Source: Fundidesulfovibrio soli
GTDB lineage: Bacteria; Desulfobacterota; Desulfovibrionia; Desulfovibrionales; Desulfovibrionaceae
Assembly: GCF_022808695.1 (NCBI RefSeq)
Contig: NZ_JAKZKW010000002.1
Location: 186,001 to 250,000 of the forward strand
DNA: 64,000 nucleotides
Direction: 5' to 3'
The notes under the pieces were generated by a model. It was not told where the DNA came from, ran no database searches, and saw only the letters and a list, made by a program, of their open reading frames with translations. Of the stretch, positions 51,731 through 60,711 are shown in pieces. The position numbers and the translations under genes are program-made. Within the stretch, counting starts at the first letter, position 1; the number at the start of each line of letters is the position of its first letter.

Positions 51731-52474
51731 ATGGCGAATCCCAAATTCAGGGCGGATCAGCTCCTGGTTGACCAGGGCCTCTCCGAGAGCCGCGAGCGGG
51801 CCAAGCGCCTGGTCATGGCCGGGCAGGTCTATCTCACCGTGAACGGCAAACGCGAGCTGCTGGACAAGCCCGGACGCATGCTGCCCGCGGGCGCGGAGCT
51901 CTCCCTGGCGGAGCCGGAGCGCTTCGTGAGCCGTGGGGCCTACAAGCTGCTCACGGCGCTTACGCATTTCGGGCTGGACGTGAACGGGGCCGTGGCCCTG
52001 GACGTGGGGGCCTCCACCGGGGGCTTCACGGACTGCCTGCTGCAGCACGGCGCGGCCAAGGTCTATGCCGTGGACGTGGGCACCTGCCAGCTGCACGAGA
52101 AGCTGCGCGCGGACCCGCGCGTGGTGAGCATGGAGGGCGTGAACTTCCGCACCGCCGCGCCGGATTTGATCCCCGAGCTGGTGGACATCGCGGTGATCGA
52201 CGTGTCTTTCATTTCGCTGACCAAGGTGCTGCCCGCCGTGACCGGGTTCGTGAAGCCCGGCGGGCGCGTGGTGGCGCTGGTCAAGCCCCAGTTCGAGGTG
52301 GGGCCGGGCCAGACCGTGAAAGGCGTGGTGCGCGACGAAAGCCTTCGCCAGCTGGCCGTGAGGATGGTGGAAAACGCCGCGCAGGAGCTTGGCCTGCACG
52401 TGCTGGGCGTGGAGCCCGCCGCCATCAAGGGCCCCAAGGGCAACCAGGAGTATCTGCTGGCCTGCGTTAAATGA
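51731..52474 (+). CDS. tlyA: TlyA-family rRNA 2'-O-methyltransferase
   Basis: TlyA proteins methylate the 2-prime hydroxyl of rRNA cytidines. The 247-residue protein has an N-terminal S4 RNA-binding domain (RADQLLVDQGLSESRERAKR) and an FtsJ-like SAM domain (ALDVGASTGGFTDCLLQHGA; DIAVIDVSFISLTKVLP; ALVKPQFEVGPGQ). Related proteins were first called hemolysins. No ribosome site is clear at the ATG. It is followed by the broken methyltransferase gene. Confidence 0.92.
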   Translation: MANPKFRADQLLVDQGLSESRERAKRLVMAGQVYLTVNGKRELLDKPGRMLPAGAELSLAEPERFVSRGAYKLLTALTHFGLDVNGAVALDVGASTGGFTDCLLQHGAAKVYAVDVGTCQLHEKLRADPRVVSMEGVNFRTAAPDLIPELVDIAVIDVSFISLTKVLPAVTGFVKPGGRVVALVKPQFEVGPGQTVKGVVRDESLRQLAVRMVENAAQELGLHVLGVEPAAIKGPKGNQEYLLACVK

Positions 52475-52516
52475 GAAACCGCCGTGCCGGGTTTCCAAAC
52501 AAAAATGGAAAGCCGC

Positions 52517-53197
52517 ATGAATACCAAACTCGTCATCCCCGACCGATTCCTGCTCAACGCTCCCAAGGTGCTGGCCATGGGGCCGCCCGCCCAAACCGGG
52601 AGGATGCTCCTGTACCACCTGGCCGCGCGCACGGGCATCCCCCTGGAGGAGATGGACCTGCTCGACTACGGCTGCGGCTCGCGCTTCGCGGACGCCATCG
52701 TGAACCTGGAGATACCCATCAAGAGCTATACGGGGGTGGACGTCAAGGCGGACATGGTGGAGTTCCTGCGGGAGAACGTCACCGACGAGCGTATGTCCTT
52801 CCACTATATCGACGTATTCAACTACGTCTACAACAAGGCCGCGCCTCCGCTGCACATCGACTCCACACTGCCTGAAGCCCTGTCCGACAGGAGTTTCAAC
52901 GTCATATCCATGTTCTCGGTCATAACGCATTAGATTCCGGTGAACACACTGTACATATTGACCATGCTGCGCAGATATGTAGCCGATGGTGGCATGTTGT
53001 TCTTCACGGCCAACATCGAGGGCCGCATCGATTTCTATGAGGAAAAAAACCGGACCGTCCCCACGGGGGCTTCCATGTATTCCCTGGAACTGCTGGCCAA
53101 GCTCATCAGGGATTCGGGCTGGCGCGTCAGCTCCCTGCTGCCCAGGTTCTATTCGGGCCTGCCCATGATGGAATCCCTGCTCTGCCATCCCATGTGA
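52517..53197 (+). pseudogene. SAM-dependent methyltransferase gene interrupted by an in-frame TAG
   Basis: The frame shows a class I methyltransferase start (LLDYGCGSRFADAIVN is motif I) and reads to codon SVITH, where TAG (52931-52933) stops it. The same frame continues at once with IPVNTLYILTMLRRYVADGG, then MLFFTANIEGRID and a sensible ending at 53197. One base change, for example CAG to TAG, would explain it, so it looks recently inactivated, or it carries a base error. Two truncated peptides are possible. The ATG at 52517 has GGAAAG before it. It lies after tlyA. Confidence 0.75.
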
Positions 53198-53217
53198 CCC
53201 GGAGCTCTCCAACAACG

Positions 53218-53242
53218 AAAAAGGGCGGCCTTACAGCCGCCC
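53218..53242 (-). terminator. Terminator for minus-strand secreted-protein gene
   Basis: Stem GGGCGGC-N6-GCCGCCC (53223-53229 with 53236-53242). On the minus strand it is followed by TTTTT, which fits termination of the gene at 53261; on the plus side the run is less regular. Confidence 0.75.
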
Positions 53243-53260
53243 TCGTGTCTTTCTTCCCGC

Positions 53261-53668
53261 CTACTTCACCTTGTACTTCTTCATGTGGCCGTCGTTGCCC
53301 TTGTAGGGCGCGTCCGGGTCGCCCTGGATCATGTATCCTTTGCCCAGATGCCCCGGCGGGACGTTCCCGGGCAGCCCGCCCTTGATCCATCCTCCCCCCT
53401 GGAAGCTGAAGAACAGCCCCGTGGCAGGATCCTGGTAGAGGTTGTAGCGCGGATAGTAGCGGTACTGCTGCTTGGCGCGGTAGCCGTGCGCCGGGGCCCA
53501 GGGCGGGGGGCCGCCGCCGGGCTTCTTGGCCTGGCCCGGGGGCAGGGGCTCCATGAGCACGCTGCCGGGGGGCGCGCCCTGGTAGTCCTTGTCCTTCTTC
53601 TTGGCCATCCCGGCTTCGGGGGCCGCCACCAGGGCGGCAAGAACGATCGCGGGCACGATGCGTTTCAT
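53261..53668 (-). CDS. Secreted protein of unknown function, Gly/Pro-rich
   Basis: The 135-residue protein has a signal peptide (RIVPAIVLAALVAAPEAGMA). The mature part is Pro/Gly/Lys-rich and has an aromatic stretch (YRYYPRYNLYQDPATGLFFS) that suggests a small beta-rich or surface-binding module, followed by GGGWIKGGLPGNVPPGHLGK. No family is recognised. AAGGAG lies nine bases ahead of the ATG. The last 30 residues are polar, and a terminator follows. Confidence 0.75.
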   Translation of the reverse strand: MKRIVPAIVLAALVAAPEAGMAKKKDKDYQGAPPGSVLMEPLPPGQAKKPGGGPPPWAPAHGYRAKQQYRYYPRYNLYQDPATGLFFSFQGGGWIKGGLPGNVPPGHLGKGYMIQGDPDAPYKGNDGHMKKYKVK

Positions 53669-53693
53669 GGCTGATGCTCCTTGTGTGCCAGGT

Positions 53694-54119
53694 CTACTGG
53701 CAGACCACGCACTCCGGCTTGTTCACCACCGTCTTGCCCACCGGGGCCAGGGAGATGAGCGCCAGTTTGAGGTGCTGGATGCCGAAGGGGATGCCGATGA
53801 TGGAGAGGAAGTTGACCAGCGCCGCGCTCAGGTGCCCCACGGCCAGCCACCAGCCCGCGAACACGAACCAGAGCACGTTGCCCAAAAGACCCAGGGGGCC
53901 GGTGCCGGCGTCGTGGTAGCCCTGCACGTACTGGCGGTCCACGATCATTTTGCCGAAGGGCCAGAAGGCCAGCCCGGCGATGACGAAGCAGGAGCGCGCC
54001 CAGGGGATGCCGATGACGGTGACGACCATGATCAGCCCGGCCAGGCACCAGCCCAGCCCCATCCAGATGCCCCCGAACAGGAGCCAGAGGACGTTCATGA
54101 AGAAATTGACCGGAGCCAT
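53694..54119 (-). CDS. YccF family membrane protein
   Basis: The 141-residue product has four hydrophobic segments and the YccF pattern: FFMNVLWLLFGGIWMGLGWC, VVTVIGIPWARSCFVIAGLA and a repeat LVNFLSIIGIPFGIQHLKLA. The two halves repeat the same motif (two-domain duplication). Function unknown; inner membrane. GAGG precedes the ATG. The C-terminus ends with CVVC, possibly a redox pair. It is followed downstream by the secreted protein gene 25 bases on. Confidence 0.85.
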   Translation of the reverse strand: MAPVNFFMNVLWLLFGGIWMGLGWCLAGLIMVVTVIGIPWARSCFVIAGLAFWPFGKMIVDRQYVQGYHDAGTGPLGLLGNVLWFVFAGWWLAVGHLSAALVNFLSIIGIPFGIQHLKLALISLAPVGKTVVNKPECVVCQ

Positions 54120-54202
54120 GTGTGAACCTCGTGGTTGGTTCGCGCGCTGAGGATGCCGCGCGGTTGTTGCATGGAAGTTACAGCCGGGGCCTGGCCGTCC
54201 GC

Positions 54203-55051
54203 CTAGGCGGGGGCGGCTTTGGGGGCCTGGCCCAGCCTGTCCATGAGCACCGCCAGGGAGCGCAGGTGCGTGCGCTCCTCCCGGGCCAGCTCCAGCAGGG
54301 CTTCCCTGGCCTGCTCGTCCTTGGCCAGGGCGGCCTGGCGCATGTAGAGGTCCATGGCCTGGGCCTCGACGCCCATGGCCAGCTCAAGCGCGGACCGCGC
54401 CCCATCCAGGGACTTGGCGTCCGCAAGGATCTCCTCGCCGCTGCGCCCGCCCTCCAGAGCCTTGGCGGTCGCCCGGCCTGCCAGGTCCTCCACGGTCGCG
54501 CTCTCGGGGTGGAGCCGCTTGTAGAGGTGGTAGACCATGAGCTTGTGCTTGTCCTCGAAGCCGGCCAGCCGGGAGAAGGTCTCGGCCAGTTCGGGGGTGG
54601 CGGCGGAGGAGGCCAGACACTCGTAGAATTCGCCCAGGCCAGCCTCCATGGCGTAGGCCAGGGCCAGGATCTCCTCCGGGGTCTCGTCGCCCCGGTAATA
54701 CTGCAGCCCGGTCTGCGGCGCGCCCACGGCGGTGGCCCCGGTCCAGGCCATGACGCCGCCCAGCATGTTCATCACGCCGGGATGGCCGCGCCCGGCCAGC
54801 AGGGACGCCGCCGCGGCGCTGCGCCGTCCGGAATGGCAGTAGACGATCAGGGGCTTGTCTGCCGGGACGGAGCCCATGCGCTCCTCAAGCTCGCCAAGCG
54901 GCAGGAGCGTGGCTCCGGGCAGGTGGAACTGCTCGTATTCCCAGGGCTGGCGCACATCCAGGACGGTCACGCCCCCCGGCGGGGTGTTTGCCAGGATGGA
55001 ACGCACGGTTTCAGGGTCCACGTCTCTGGGCTGGGTGGCGCTCTCCGTCAT
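54203..55051 (-). CDS. Rhodanese fused to ferritin-like domain
   Basis: The 282-residue protein has an N-terminal rhodanese domain with the active Cys in IVYCHSGRRSAAAASLL and VLDVRQPWEYEQFHLPGA before it. The C-terminal half is a ferritin-like/rubrerythrin helical bundle with Glu and His residues for a di-iron site (MEAGLGEFYECLASSA; RLAGFEDKHKLMVYHLYKRL; AREERTHLRSLAVLMD). It may couple sulfane-sulfur transfer to oxidant defence. The start at 55051 has GGAGG. It is divergent from the membrane-anchored rhodanese gene, with a 116-base spacer that should hold both promoters. Confidence 0.88.
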   Translation of the reverse strand: MTESATQPRDVDPETVRSILANTPPGGVTVLDVRQPWEYEQFHLPGATLLPLGELEERMGSVPADKPLIVYCHSGRRSAAAASLLAGRGHPGVMNMLGGVMAWTGATAVGAPQTGLQYYRGDETPEEILALAYAMEAGLGEFYECLASSAATPELAETFSRLAGFEDKHKLMVYHLYKRLHPESATVEDLAGRATAKALEGGRSGEEILADAKSLDGARSALELAMGVEAQAMDLYMRQAALAKDEQAREALLELAREERTHLRSLAVLMDRLGQAPKAAPA

Positions 55052-55167
55052 TGAATCACCTCCGAACATATGTCGCAGGACAAACTTGAAGTAGTCCAGC
55101 AGGGCGTTGAGTTTCCGCACGATTTCCTCTAGGCAGGGGGCCGCAAGCACTTACAGCGAGGCACAGC

Positions 55168-55659
55168 ATGTTCCAGCAAGCGCGCCGCCCCTGGTGGCCG
55201 GATGTCGTTGTTCTCACAGTCATATCAATCATGGCCGCCTGGGTTGTCAATGTCGCCAGGCCGCAGCCCCTGCCCTGGTGGGGGGATTACAAGGCCGTCA
55301 AGGTCCAGGAGGCGGCCCGCAAAGGCCTGGAGGTGCTCACCCCCGCCCAGGCCATGGAGGCGCTGAAGGCCGGGACCTGGGTGTTCGTGGACGCCCGCGA
55401 GCCGGACGAGTTCGCCGCCGGGCACATCCCGGGCGCGGTGCACATTTCCGCCGAGGCGCTGCTCACCGGTCTGGACGCCGCCGCACAGGCCTTCCCCAAG
55501 GACAAGCCCCTGCTGTTCTACTGCGGCGGCATCAGCTGCCCCAAGAGCAAGGATCTGGCCGAAGGCTTCAAGCAGATGGGCTTCACCGCCCTGGCCGTGA
55601 TGCCCGAGGGCATGGATGGCTGGATCGCCGCGGGCGGCGCGGTGGAGGGGGGCAACTGA
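55168..55659 (+). CDS. Membrane-anchored rhodanese
   Basis: The 163-residue protein has one N-terminal membrane helix (VVVLTVISIMAAWVVNVA) and a rhodanese domain: FVDAREPDEFAAGHIPGAVH and the active loop YCGGISCPKSKDL. Two Cys in the loop are near each other, so a persulfide or disulfide is possible. It likely faces the periplasm. Its stop overlaps the DoxX-like gene start (TGATG). GAGG precedes the ATG. Confidence 0.88.
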   Translation: MFQQARRPWWPDVVVLTVISIMAAWVVNVARPQPLPWWGDYKAVKVQEAARKGLEVLTPAQAMEALKAGTWVFVDAREPDEFAAGHIPGAVHISAEALLTGLDAAAQAFPKDKPLLFYCGGISCPKSKDLAEGFKQMGFTALAVMPEGMDGWIAAGGAVEGGN

Positions 55660-56084
55660 TGCGCGCCGTGTTCACGCTCAGCCGGTTGGTGTTCGGGGCG
55701 CTGTTCGTCTACGCCGGGGCCGAGAAGGTCATGGACGCCCAGACCTTCGCCGCCGTGATCTTCAACTATCAGGTGCTCCCGGCCAAGATGGTCTACGGCG
55801 CGGCCATGCTGCTGCCCGCCCTGGAGGTGGTCTGCGGCCTGGCCCTGTGCGCCGGGACGCTGGTGCGCGGCGCGGCCGTGGTGCTCAATGTGCTCATGGC
55901 CGTGTTCATGGCGCTCATGGGCTGGGTCATGGCCCGGGGGCTGGACGTGACCTGCGGCTGTTTCGGCGGGGCTGGGCAGGCTGTGAGCAAGGAGACCCTG
56001 GTGCGCGACGCGGTCATCCTGTTCGTGGGGCTCGTGGCTTTGTGGGGTGCGTTCCGTGGCGGCGAGGATTCCGGCCGCTGCTAG
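55659..56084 (+). CDS. DoxX/MauE-type redox-associated membrane protein
   Basis: The 141-residue membrane protein has four helices, beginning with VFTLSRLVFGALFVYAGAEK and MDAQTFAAVIFNYQVLPAKM. CGCFGGA near residue 110 is a possible redox site. MauE and DoxX types act in periplasmic thiol or thiosulfate redox chemistry. Overlap with the rhodanese gene suggests coupled work on sulfur compounds. A terminator follows. Confidence 0.85.
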   Translation: MRAVFTLSRLVFGALFVYAGAEKVMDAQTFAAVIFNYQVLPAKMVYGAAMLLPALEVVCGLALCAGTLVRGAAVVLNVLMAVFMALMGWVMARGLDVTCGCFGGAGQAVSKETLVRDAVILFVGLVALWGAFRGGEDSGRC

Positions 56085-56110
56085 GAATTGTTCACATGAT
56101 CCAATGAGGA

Positions 56111-56144
56111 AGCCCCCGGAGCAAGCCGTTCTCCGGGGGCTTTT
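56111..56144 (+). terminator. Terminator between DoxX and bio operons
   Basis: An 11-base-pair stem (56111-56121 with 56131-56141) and nine-base loop are followed by TTTT. It ends the plus-strand gene pair; the bio operon ends on the other side and could share it, as the minus side has AAGCTT-free flanks. Confidence 0.8.
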
Positions 56145-56149
56145 GCGTT

Positions 56150-58096
56150 CTAGAGGCACTGCTCCAGAGCCTGGGGCAGCAGGTCGTAGGCGTCATGGAG
56201 TTGCTGCGGCGTGACGCTGGACGGCGGCAGGAAGTAGAACACGTCGCCCATGGGCCGCACGAAGAAGCCGCGCTCCATGTAGAAGGCCTTGAGCCTGCGC
56301 CCGGTGTCCACGTCGTAGCCTTCGCCGCGCCCGGTGACGTCCACCGCGCCGATGCAGCCCAACGCGCGGTGCCGCACGAGCTTCGGGTGCTCCAACAGGT
56401 CCTCCAGGCGCTCGCGGTGCACGGCCTGCTGCCGGGCGATGCGCCCCAGTGTGTCCTCCCGCCCGAAGAGTTCGAGCCCGGCCAGGGCGGCGGCGCAGCC
56501 CAGGGGGTTGGCCGTGAAGGAGTGCCCGTGGGCCAGGGCGCGGTGGAAGGTCTCGCCCAGGAAGCCTTCATACACGGCATTGCTGGCCACGGTGGCGGCC
56601 ATGGGCAGGAAGCCCGCCGTAAGCCCCTTGGCCAGGCAGACGATGTCCGGCTGGGCCTGGGCCTGTTCGCAGGCAAACATGGTCCCGGTGCGCCCGAAGC
56701 CCGTCATCACCTCGTCGAGGATCACCAAGGCACCGGCCTTGCGTGCCATCTCCGCCACGGCCTTCACGAAGGCGGGCGGGGCCATGCGCATGCCCGAGGC
56801 CCCCTGCACCAGCGGCTCAAGGATGACGGCGGCCACGGTGCCGTGGTGCACGCTGAAGTAGTTCTCCAGCACGGCCAGGGCCTGGGCCAGCTTCCGGTCC
56901 CCCTCGGGGTCGGCAATCCAGGTTGAGGGGTAGGGCAGGAAGTCCACCCCGAAGGTCAGGGGCTCGAAATGTGTAAAGAAGCCGCTGGTGCGCCCCACGG
57001 ACATGGCCCCCACGGTGTCGCCGTGGTAGGCTCCCTCGAAGGCGGCGATGCGGGTGCGCTCCAGGCGGCCCTGGTTGCGCCAGTACTGGTGGGCCATCTT
57101 CAGGGCCACTTCCACCGCGGTGGAGCCGTTGTCGGAGTAGAACACGCGCTCAAGGTCGCCGGGCAGCAGCTCGGCCAGTCTGTGGGCCAGCCGGGCGGCG
57201 GGTTCGTGGGTGAACTCCGCGAACAGTGCCTGCTCCAGGGTGGCGGCCTGCCGGGCCACGGCGCGGGCCACCTCCGGGTGGGCGTGCCCGTGGGCGCAGA
57301 CCCACCAGGAAGAAACCAGGTCCACGAAGCGCCTGCCGTCCGCCGCCACCAGGTCCGCCCCGCTGGCGCGGCTCAGGTGGATGGGCACGGGGGCCGTCTT
57401 GGCCTGGGTGAAGGGATGCCAGACGTGCTCGCGGTCCCACCGGATCACGTCGCTGGTGACGTCGCTTGCGGCGCCGGGCAGCGCGAGCGCGGGCAGCAGG
57501 GCCTTGAGTGAGTCGTGGTCCAGCGGGTCCAGGCGGGGAATTTCGACGATGACGGGCACGTTGCCCAGGCGCTCGATGTCGCGGCGGTTCTCCGGGTTGG
57601 GCGGGCCGGAGAGGGCCACGCCGGCGACCTCGAGGCCGCGCAGGCGCAGGGCCTCCAGGGTGAGCAGGGTGTGGTTCACCGTGCCCAGGCCGGAGCGCGC
57701 CGCCACGATCACGGGCAGGCCCAGGCGGGCCATGAGCGCGGCCATGTCCTGCCCGGGGGCGATGGGCACCAGCGCGCCGCCCGCGCCCTCGACCACCAGC
57801 GGGCGCGGCGTTTCCGGCAGCGCGACGGCGGCGATGTCCAGCGTGATGCCCGCCCGCGCCGCTGCCTGCGCCGGGGAGAGCGGGTCCGGCAGGTTAACGG
57901 CGGGCGGGTGCAGCCGATCCGGGCCCAGGTTTGCCAGCCGGGCCACGGTTGCGGTGTCGGAGTCGACCCCAGGCTGGCCCGACTGGCCGGTCTGGAACGG
58001 CTTGAAGTAGTCGGCCTCCAGGGCCATGCACAGAAGCGCCGAGAGCACGGTCTTGCCCGCGTCGGTGTCCGTTCCGGTGACGAAATATCCTTTCAT
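56150..58096 (-). CDS. Fused dethiobiotin synthetase and DAPA aminotransferase (BioD-BioA)
   Basis: The 648-residue protein joins two biotin enzymes. Residues 1 to about 210 are BioD (GTDTDAGKTVLSALLCMALE, P-loop; VEGAGGALVPIAP), which closes the ureido ring using CO2 and ATP. From about 220 to the end is BioA, a class III aminotransferase (VWHPFTQ, SDNGSTAVEVALKMAHQYW, PLP Lys in CLAKGLTAGFLPM), which uses SAM as amino donor. The fusion passes DAPA from the second step to the first domain's step. GAGG precedes the ATG. It ends the bio operon. Confidence 0.93.
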   Translation of the reverse strand: MKGYFVTGTDTDAGKTVLSALLCMALEADYFKPFQTGQSGQPGVDSDTATVARLANLGPDRLHPPAVNLPDPLSPAQAAARAGITLDIAAVALPETPRPLVVEGAGGALVPIAPGQDMAALMARLGLPVIVAARSGLGTVNHTLLTLEALRLRGLEVAGVALSGPPNPENRRDIERLGNVPVIVEIPRLDPLDHDSLKALLPALALPGAASDVTSDVIRWDREHVWHPFTQAKTAPVPIHLSRASGADLVAADGRRFVDLVSSWWVCAHGHAHPEVARAVARQAATLEQALFAEFTHEPAARLAHRLAELLPGDLERVFYSDNGSTAVEVALKMAHQYWRNQGRLERTRIAAFEGAYHGDTVGAMSVGRTSGFFTHFEPLTFGVDFLPYPSTWIADPEGDRKLAQALAVLENYFSVHHGTVAAVILEPLVQGASGMRMAPPAFVKAVAEMARKAGALVILDEVMTGFGRTGTMFACEQAQAQPDIVCLAKGLTAGFLPMAATVASNAVYEGFLGETFHRALAHGHSFTANPLGCAAALAGLELFGREDTLGRIARQQAVHRERLEDLLEHPKLVRHRALGCIGAVDVTGRGEGYDVDTGRRLKAFYMERGFFVRPMGDVFYFLPPSSVTPQQLHDAYDLLPQALEQCL

Positions 58097-58109
58097 GGGT
58101 GGCCTCGTG

Positions 58110-58919
58110 TCAGGCGGGCTTGTCCGTCAGGGCGAAGAGCACGCGGTATTCGATCGCGGCCCCCTGGCGCATGGCCCGGTCCAGTTCGCGCAGCACGGCG
58201 CGGAAGTCCCCCGGGGGCAGGGGCGAGTGGTCGGGCCTGGGCACGAACGCGCCCACGGCCTTGAGGTGGCGCGGCAGGTCCACGGCGCGGGCGGCGCGCA
58301 GGGGGAAACGTTCCTGGAGGAGCGTGGCATTTTCCGGGAGCAGGTCAGCCAGTTGGGCTTCCAATCGGCTGGCGGATGGAAAATCCTGGAGTCCGCAGGG
58401 CAGGCCCAGGCGCTGGTGTGCGTCCTTCCAGGCCTGGAAGGTCCCCTCGCCGGGGATTGCCACGGCCAGCCTGCCCCCGGGGAGCAGGGCGTCCCACAGG
58501 GCGCGCAGCGCCTCGCCCAGGTCGGCGGCCCAGTGCAGGGCCATGCTGGAGACAGCCAGATTGAAGCACGGGGCCAAGCCTGGGCGGGCGGCGTCCATGG
58601 CCGCGAACCATGTCTGCTGCCGGGCAGCCAGCCCCCGGGAGTTCAGGCGCGAGCGCGCCCGGGCCAGCATCTCGGGGGAGATGTCCGCGCAGAGGTAGCC
58701 GCCGAACGAGCCGCCTGAAAGCAGCCGTTCCGCCAGCGCGCCGGTGCCGCAGCCCATGTCCAGCGCCAGGGCGTTCGGCGGCACGGCGGACTCCAGCACA
58801 AGCCCGGCCAGGCGGGCGGCGATGGCGGCCTGGGCCGTGGCGTGGGCGTCGTAGGTGCGCGCCCCGGAGAAGGCGCGGATGATGCGGCGTCTGCGCGAAA
58901 GGAGCTGCGGCTCTCTCAA
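58110..58919 (-). CDS. bioC: Malonyl-ACP O-methyltransferase BioC
   Basis: BioC methylates malonyl-ACP so that fatty acid synthesis can build pimeloyl-ACP. The 269-residue SAM methyltransferase has motif I (LALDMGCGTGALAERLL), YLCADISPEMLARARSRL and SSMALHWAADLGEALRAL, the latter matching BioC. The TTG start overlaps the preceding stop (TTGA), a coupling sign. It sits between the BioH-like and BioD-A genes. Substrate assignment rests on operon context and the BioC-type pattern, since related methyltransferases are many. Confidence 0.88.
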   Translation of the reverse strand: MREPQLLSRRRRIIRAFSGARTYDAHATAQAAIAARLAGLVLESAVPPNALALDMGCGTGALAERLLSGGSFGGYLCADISPEMLARARSRLNSRGLAARQQTWFAAMDAARPGLAPCFNLAVSSMALHWAADLGEALRALWDALLPGGRLAVAIPGEGTFQAWKDAHQRLGLPCGLQDFPSASRLEAQLADLLPENATLLQERFPLRAARAVDLPRHLKAVGAFVPRPDHSPLPPGDFRAVLRELDRAMRQGAAIEYRVLFALTDKPA

Positions 58920-59560
58920 AGCGTCTCCATGAAGGCCCGGAGGTGCCGGGCGCAGATGCCGGGGCGGCTGAAGGGGAAGGCGTGGCCGCCGTCCGGGAGC
59001 ATGACCAGCCGGTCTGCGGGGAAGCTGGCCCTGCTCAATTCGGGCGGCGCGATGGCGTCATCCTCGGCGGCCAGGGCCAGCAGGGGAACGTCCAGGCCCG
59101 CCAGCCGTTCGCGCTCGTCCCAGCGCAGCAGGGCGTCCAGGCCTTCGGCCAGGCGCTCCGGGTCCGCACTGGAGACATCGGGGTGGAGGGCCTCTGGGAG
59201 CCCGCAGGCGGTGTAGAAATTCCCGAGCACCAGGGCCGCGTCCCTGCCCAGACCCCGGCGCATGGCGCGGGTGGGTCCCGGGGGTACGTCGAAAAGCGGG
59301 AAACCGCCCAGGCTCACGAAGCCCGTAAGGCGGCCCTCAAGCTGCGGCAGGGCCTCGCGCAGCAGCCAGAGCGCGCCCAGGGAGTGCCCCACGGCGAGCC
59401 ATGGTCCGGATGGTCCGGGCGGCAGCTCCAGGCGCGGGGGGCCGAAGAAGCCCATGTCCAGCCGGTGGGCATCCACCCCGCCCAGCGCTTCCAGCAGGGG
59501 TGACCAGAACGCCGGGCCGAAGCCCCAGCCGTGTGTCAAGAGCAGCCTGGGCGAGTTCAT
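58916..59560 (-). CDS. BioH-like pimeloyl-ACP methyl ester esterase
   Basis: The 214-residue alpha/beta hydrolase has an HGWGFGPAFW start, the nucleophile elbow GHSLGALWLL, Asp in AAEDDAIAPP and His in GGHAFPF, making a Ser-Asp-His triad. In the biotin operon it should remove the methyl group added by BioC, as BioH does. It is shorter than E. coli BioH, and the lid is reduced. ATG at 59560 overlaps the bioF stop as ATGA. A different clade than BioG or BioK is suggested by the sequence, but not proven. Confidence 0.8.
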   Translation of the reverse strand: MNSPRLLLTHGWGFGPAFWSPLLEALGGVDAHRLDMGFFGPPRLELPPGPSGPWLAVGHSLGALWLLREALPQLEGRLTGFVSLGGFPLFDVPPGPTRAMRRGLGRDAALVLGNFYTACGLPEALHPDVSSADPERLAEGLDALLRWDERERLAGLDVPLLALAAEDDAIAPPELSRASFPADRLVMLPDGGHAFPFSRPGICARHLRAFMETL

Positions 59561-60711
59561 CGCACATCCCCCAGGGCGCGGGCGACGGCTTCGACGAGCC
59601 GGTCAACATCCGCCTCGGTGTGGGCGGCCGTGAGCGAGAGGCGCAGCCTGCTGCCGCCGGGCGGCACGGTGGGGGGGCGCACGGCCACAGCCAGGATGCC
59701 TTCGGCCTCCAGGGCGGACATGGCCGCCAGCGCCCGGGCTTCCTCCCCGGCCAGCACGGGTACGATTTGCGTGCTTGAGCCGCCGGTGTCCAGCCCGGCA
59801 TCGCGCAGGCCCTGGCGCAGGCGTTCAGCGCAGGCTGAAAGATTGGCGCGCTGGGCGTCCATGGCCGGGATCAGGTCCAGGGCGGCGTCCACCGCGCCCA
59901 GCACCGGGGGCGGCAGGGCGGTGGAGAAGATGAACCCGGGAGCGCGGTTGACCAGGTACTCCCGCACGGTGCGCGTGCAGCACACGTAAGCCCCGTAGCT
60001 GCCCAGGGCCTTGCTGAAGGTGCCCATCACCAGCCCCTGCTCCAGGGGCACGCCCGCGGCCAGGCCGCGCCCGGCAGGCCCGAGCACGCCCACGGCGTGG
60101 GCCTCGTCCAGGTAGAGGAAGGCTCCGTGGCGCTCGGCCAGGGCGGCCAGGGCGGGCACGTCGGCCCTGTCGCCGTCCATTGAGAAGACCGTCTCGCTCA
60201 GGATGAAGCGCGGGCCGGGCTCGGCGGCGTGCTTCGCGAGCAGGGACTCAAGATGGTCCAGGTCCAGGTGGCGGTAGCGGATCTGGCGAGCGCCCGCCAG
60301 GCGGCAGCCCTCGTGCATGCTGGCGTGGTTGAGCTTGTCCGAGAAGACCAGCGGGGCCTGGCCCAGGGCCTGCGCATCGAGCAGCGTGGCGATGACCGAG
60401 GAGTTGGTCTGGAAGCCCGAGCCCATCACCAGGGCGGCTTCGCTGCCCTTCATGGCCGACAGCCTGGATTCCAGGGCTTCGTGCGGGGGGAGCGTGCCGC
60501 AGATCAGGCGCGAGGAGGCCGAGCCAGAGCCCCAGACGCGGGCGTATTCGCAGGCCCGCGCCGCGCACACCGGGTGGCGGGCCAGCCCCAGGTAGTCGTT
60601 GGATGAGGCGTTGAGCAACCCCGGCCGGTTGGGGTCGAAGGTGCGGGTACGGCGCAGGCGGTGGACCGACTCCAGCCGCGAGAGCGCCTCCGCGAAGCGG
60701 CGCTCAATCAC
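59557..60711 (-). CDS. bioF: 8-amino-7-oxononanoate synthase BioF
   Basis: BioF condenses pimeloyl-ACP with alanine, PLP-dependent. The 384-residue protein (equal in length to the E. coli one) has GSGSASSRLICGTLPPHEALE, YLDEAHAVGVLGPAGRGLAA, and the PLP Lys in MGTFSKALGSYGAYVCCTRT. The GTG at 60711 is chosen because GGGAG lies seven bases before it; a TTG at 60759 gives 16 additional residues but has no site. It overlaps the bioB end by eight bases. Confidence 0.95.
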   Translation of the reverse strand: MIERRFAEALSRLESVHRLRRTRTFDPNRPGLLNASSNDYLGLARHPVCAARACEYARVWGSGSASSRLICGTLPPHEALESRLSAMKGSEAALVMGSGFQTNSSVIATLLDAQALGQAPLVFSDKLNHASMHEGCRLAGARQIRYRHLDLDHLESLLAKHAAEPGPRFILSETVFSMDGDRADVPALAALAERHGAFLYLDEAHAVGVLGPAGRGLAAGVPLEQGLVMGTFSKALGSYGAYVCCTRTVREYLVNRAPGFIFSTALPPPVLGAVDAALDLIPAMDAQRANLSACAERLRQGLRDAGLDTGGSSTQIVPVLAGEEARALAAMSALEAEGILAVAVRPPTVPPGGSRLRLSLTAAHTEADVDRLVEAVARALGDVR

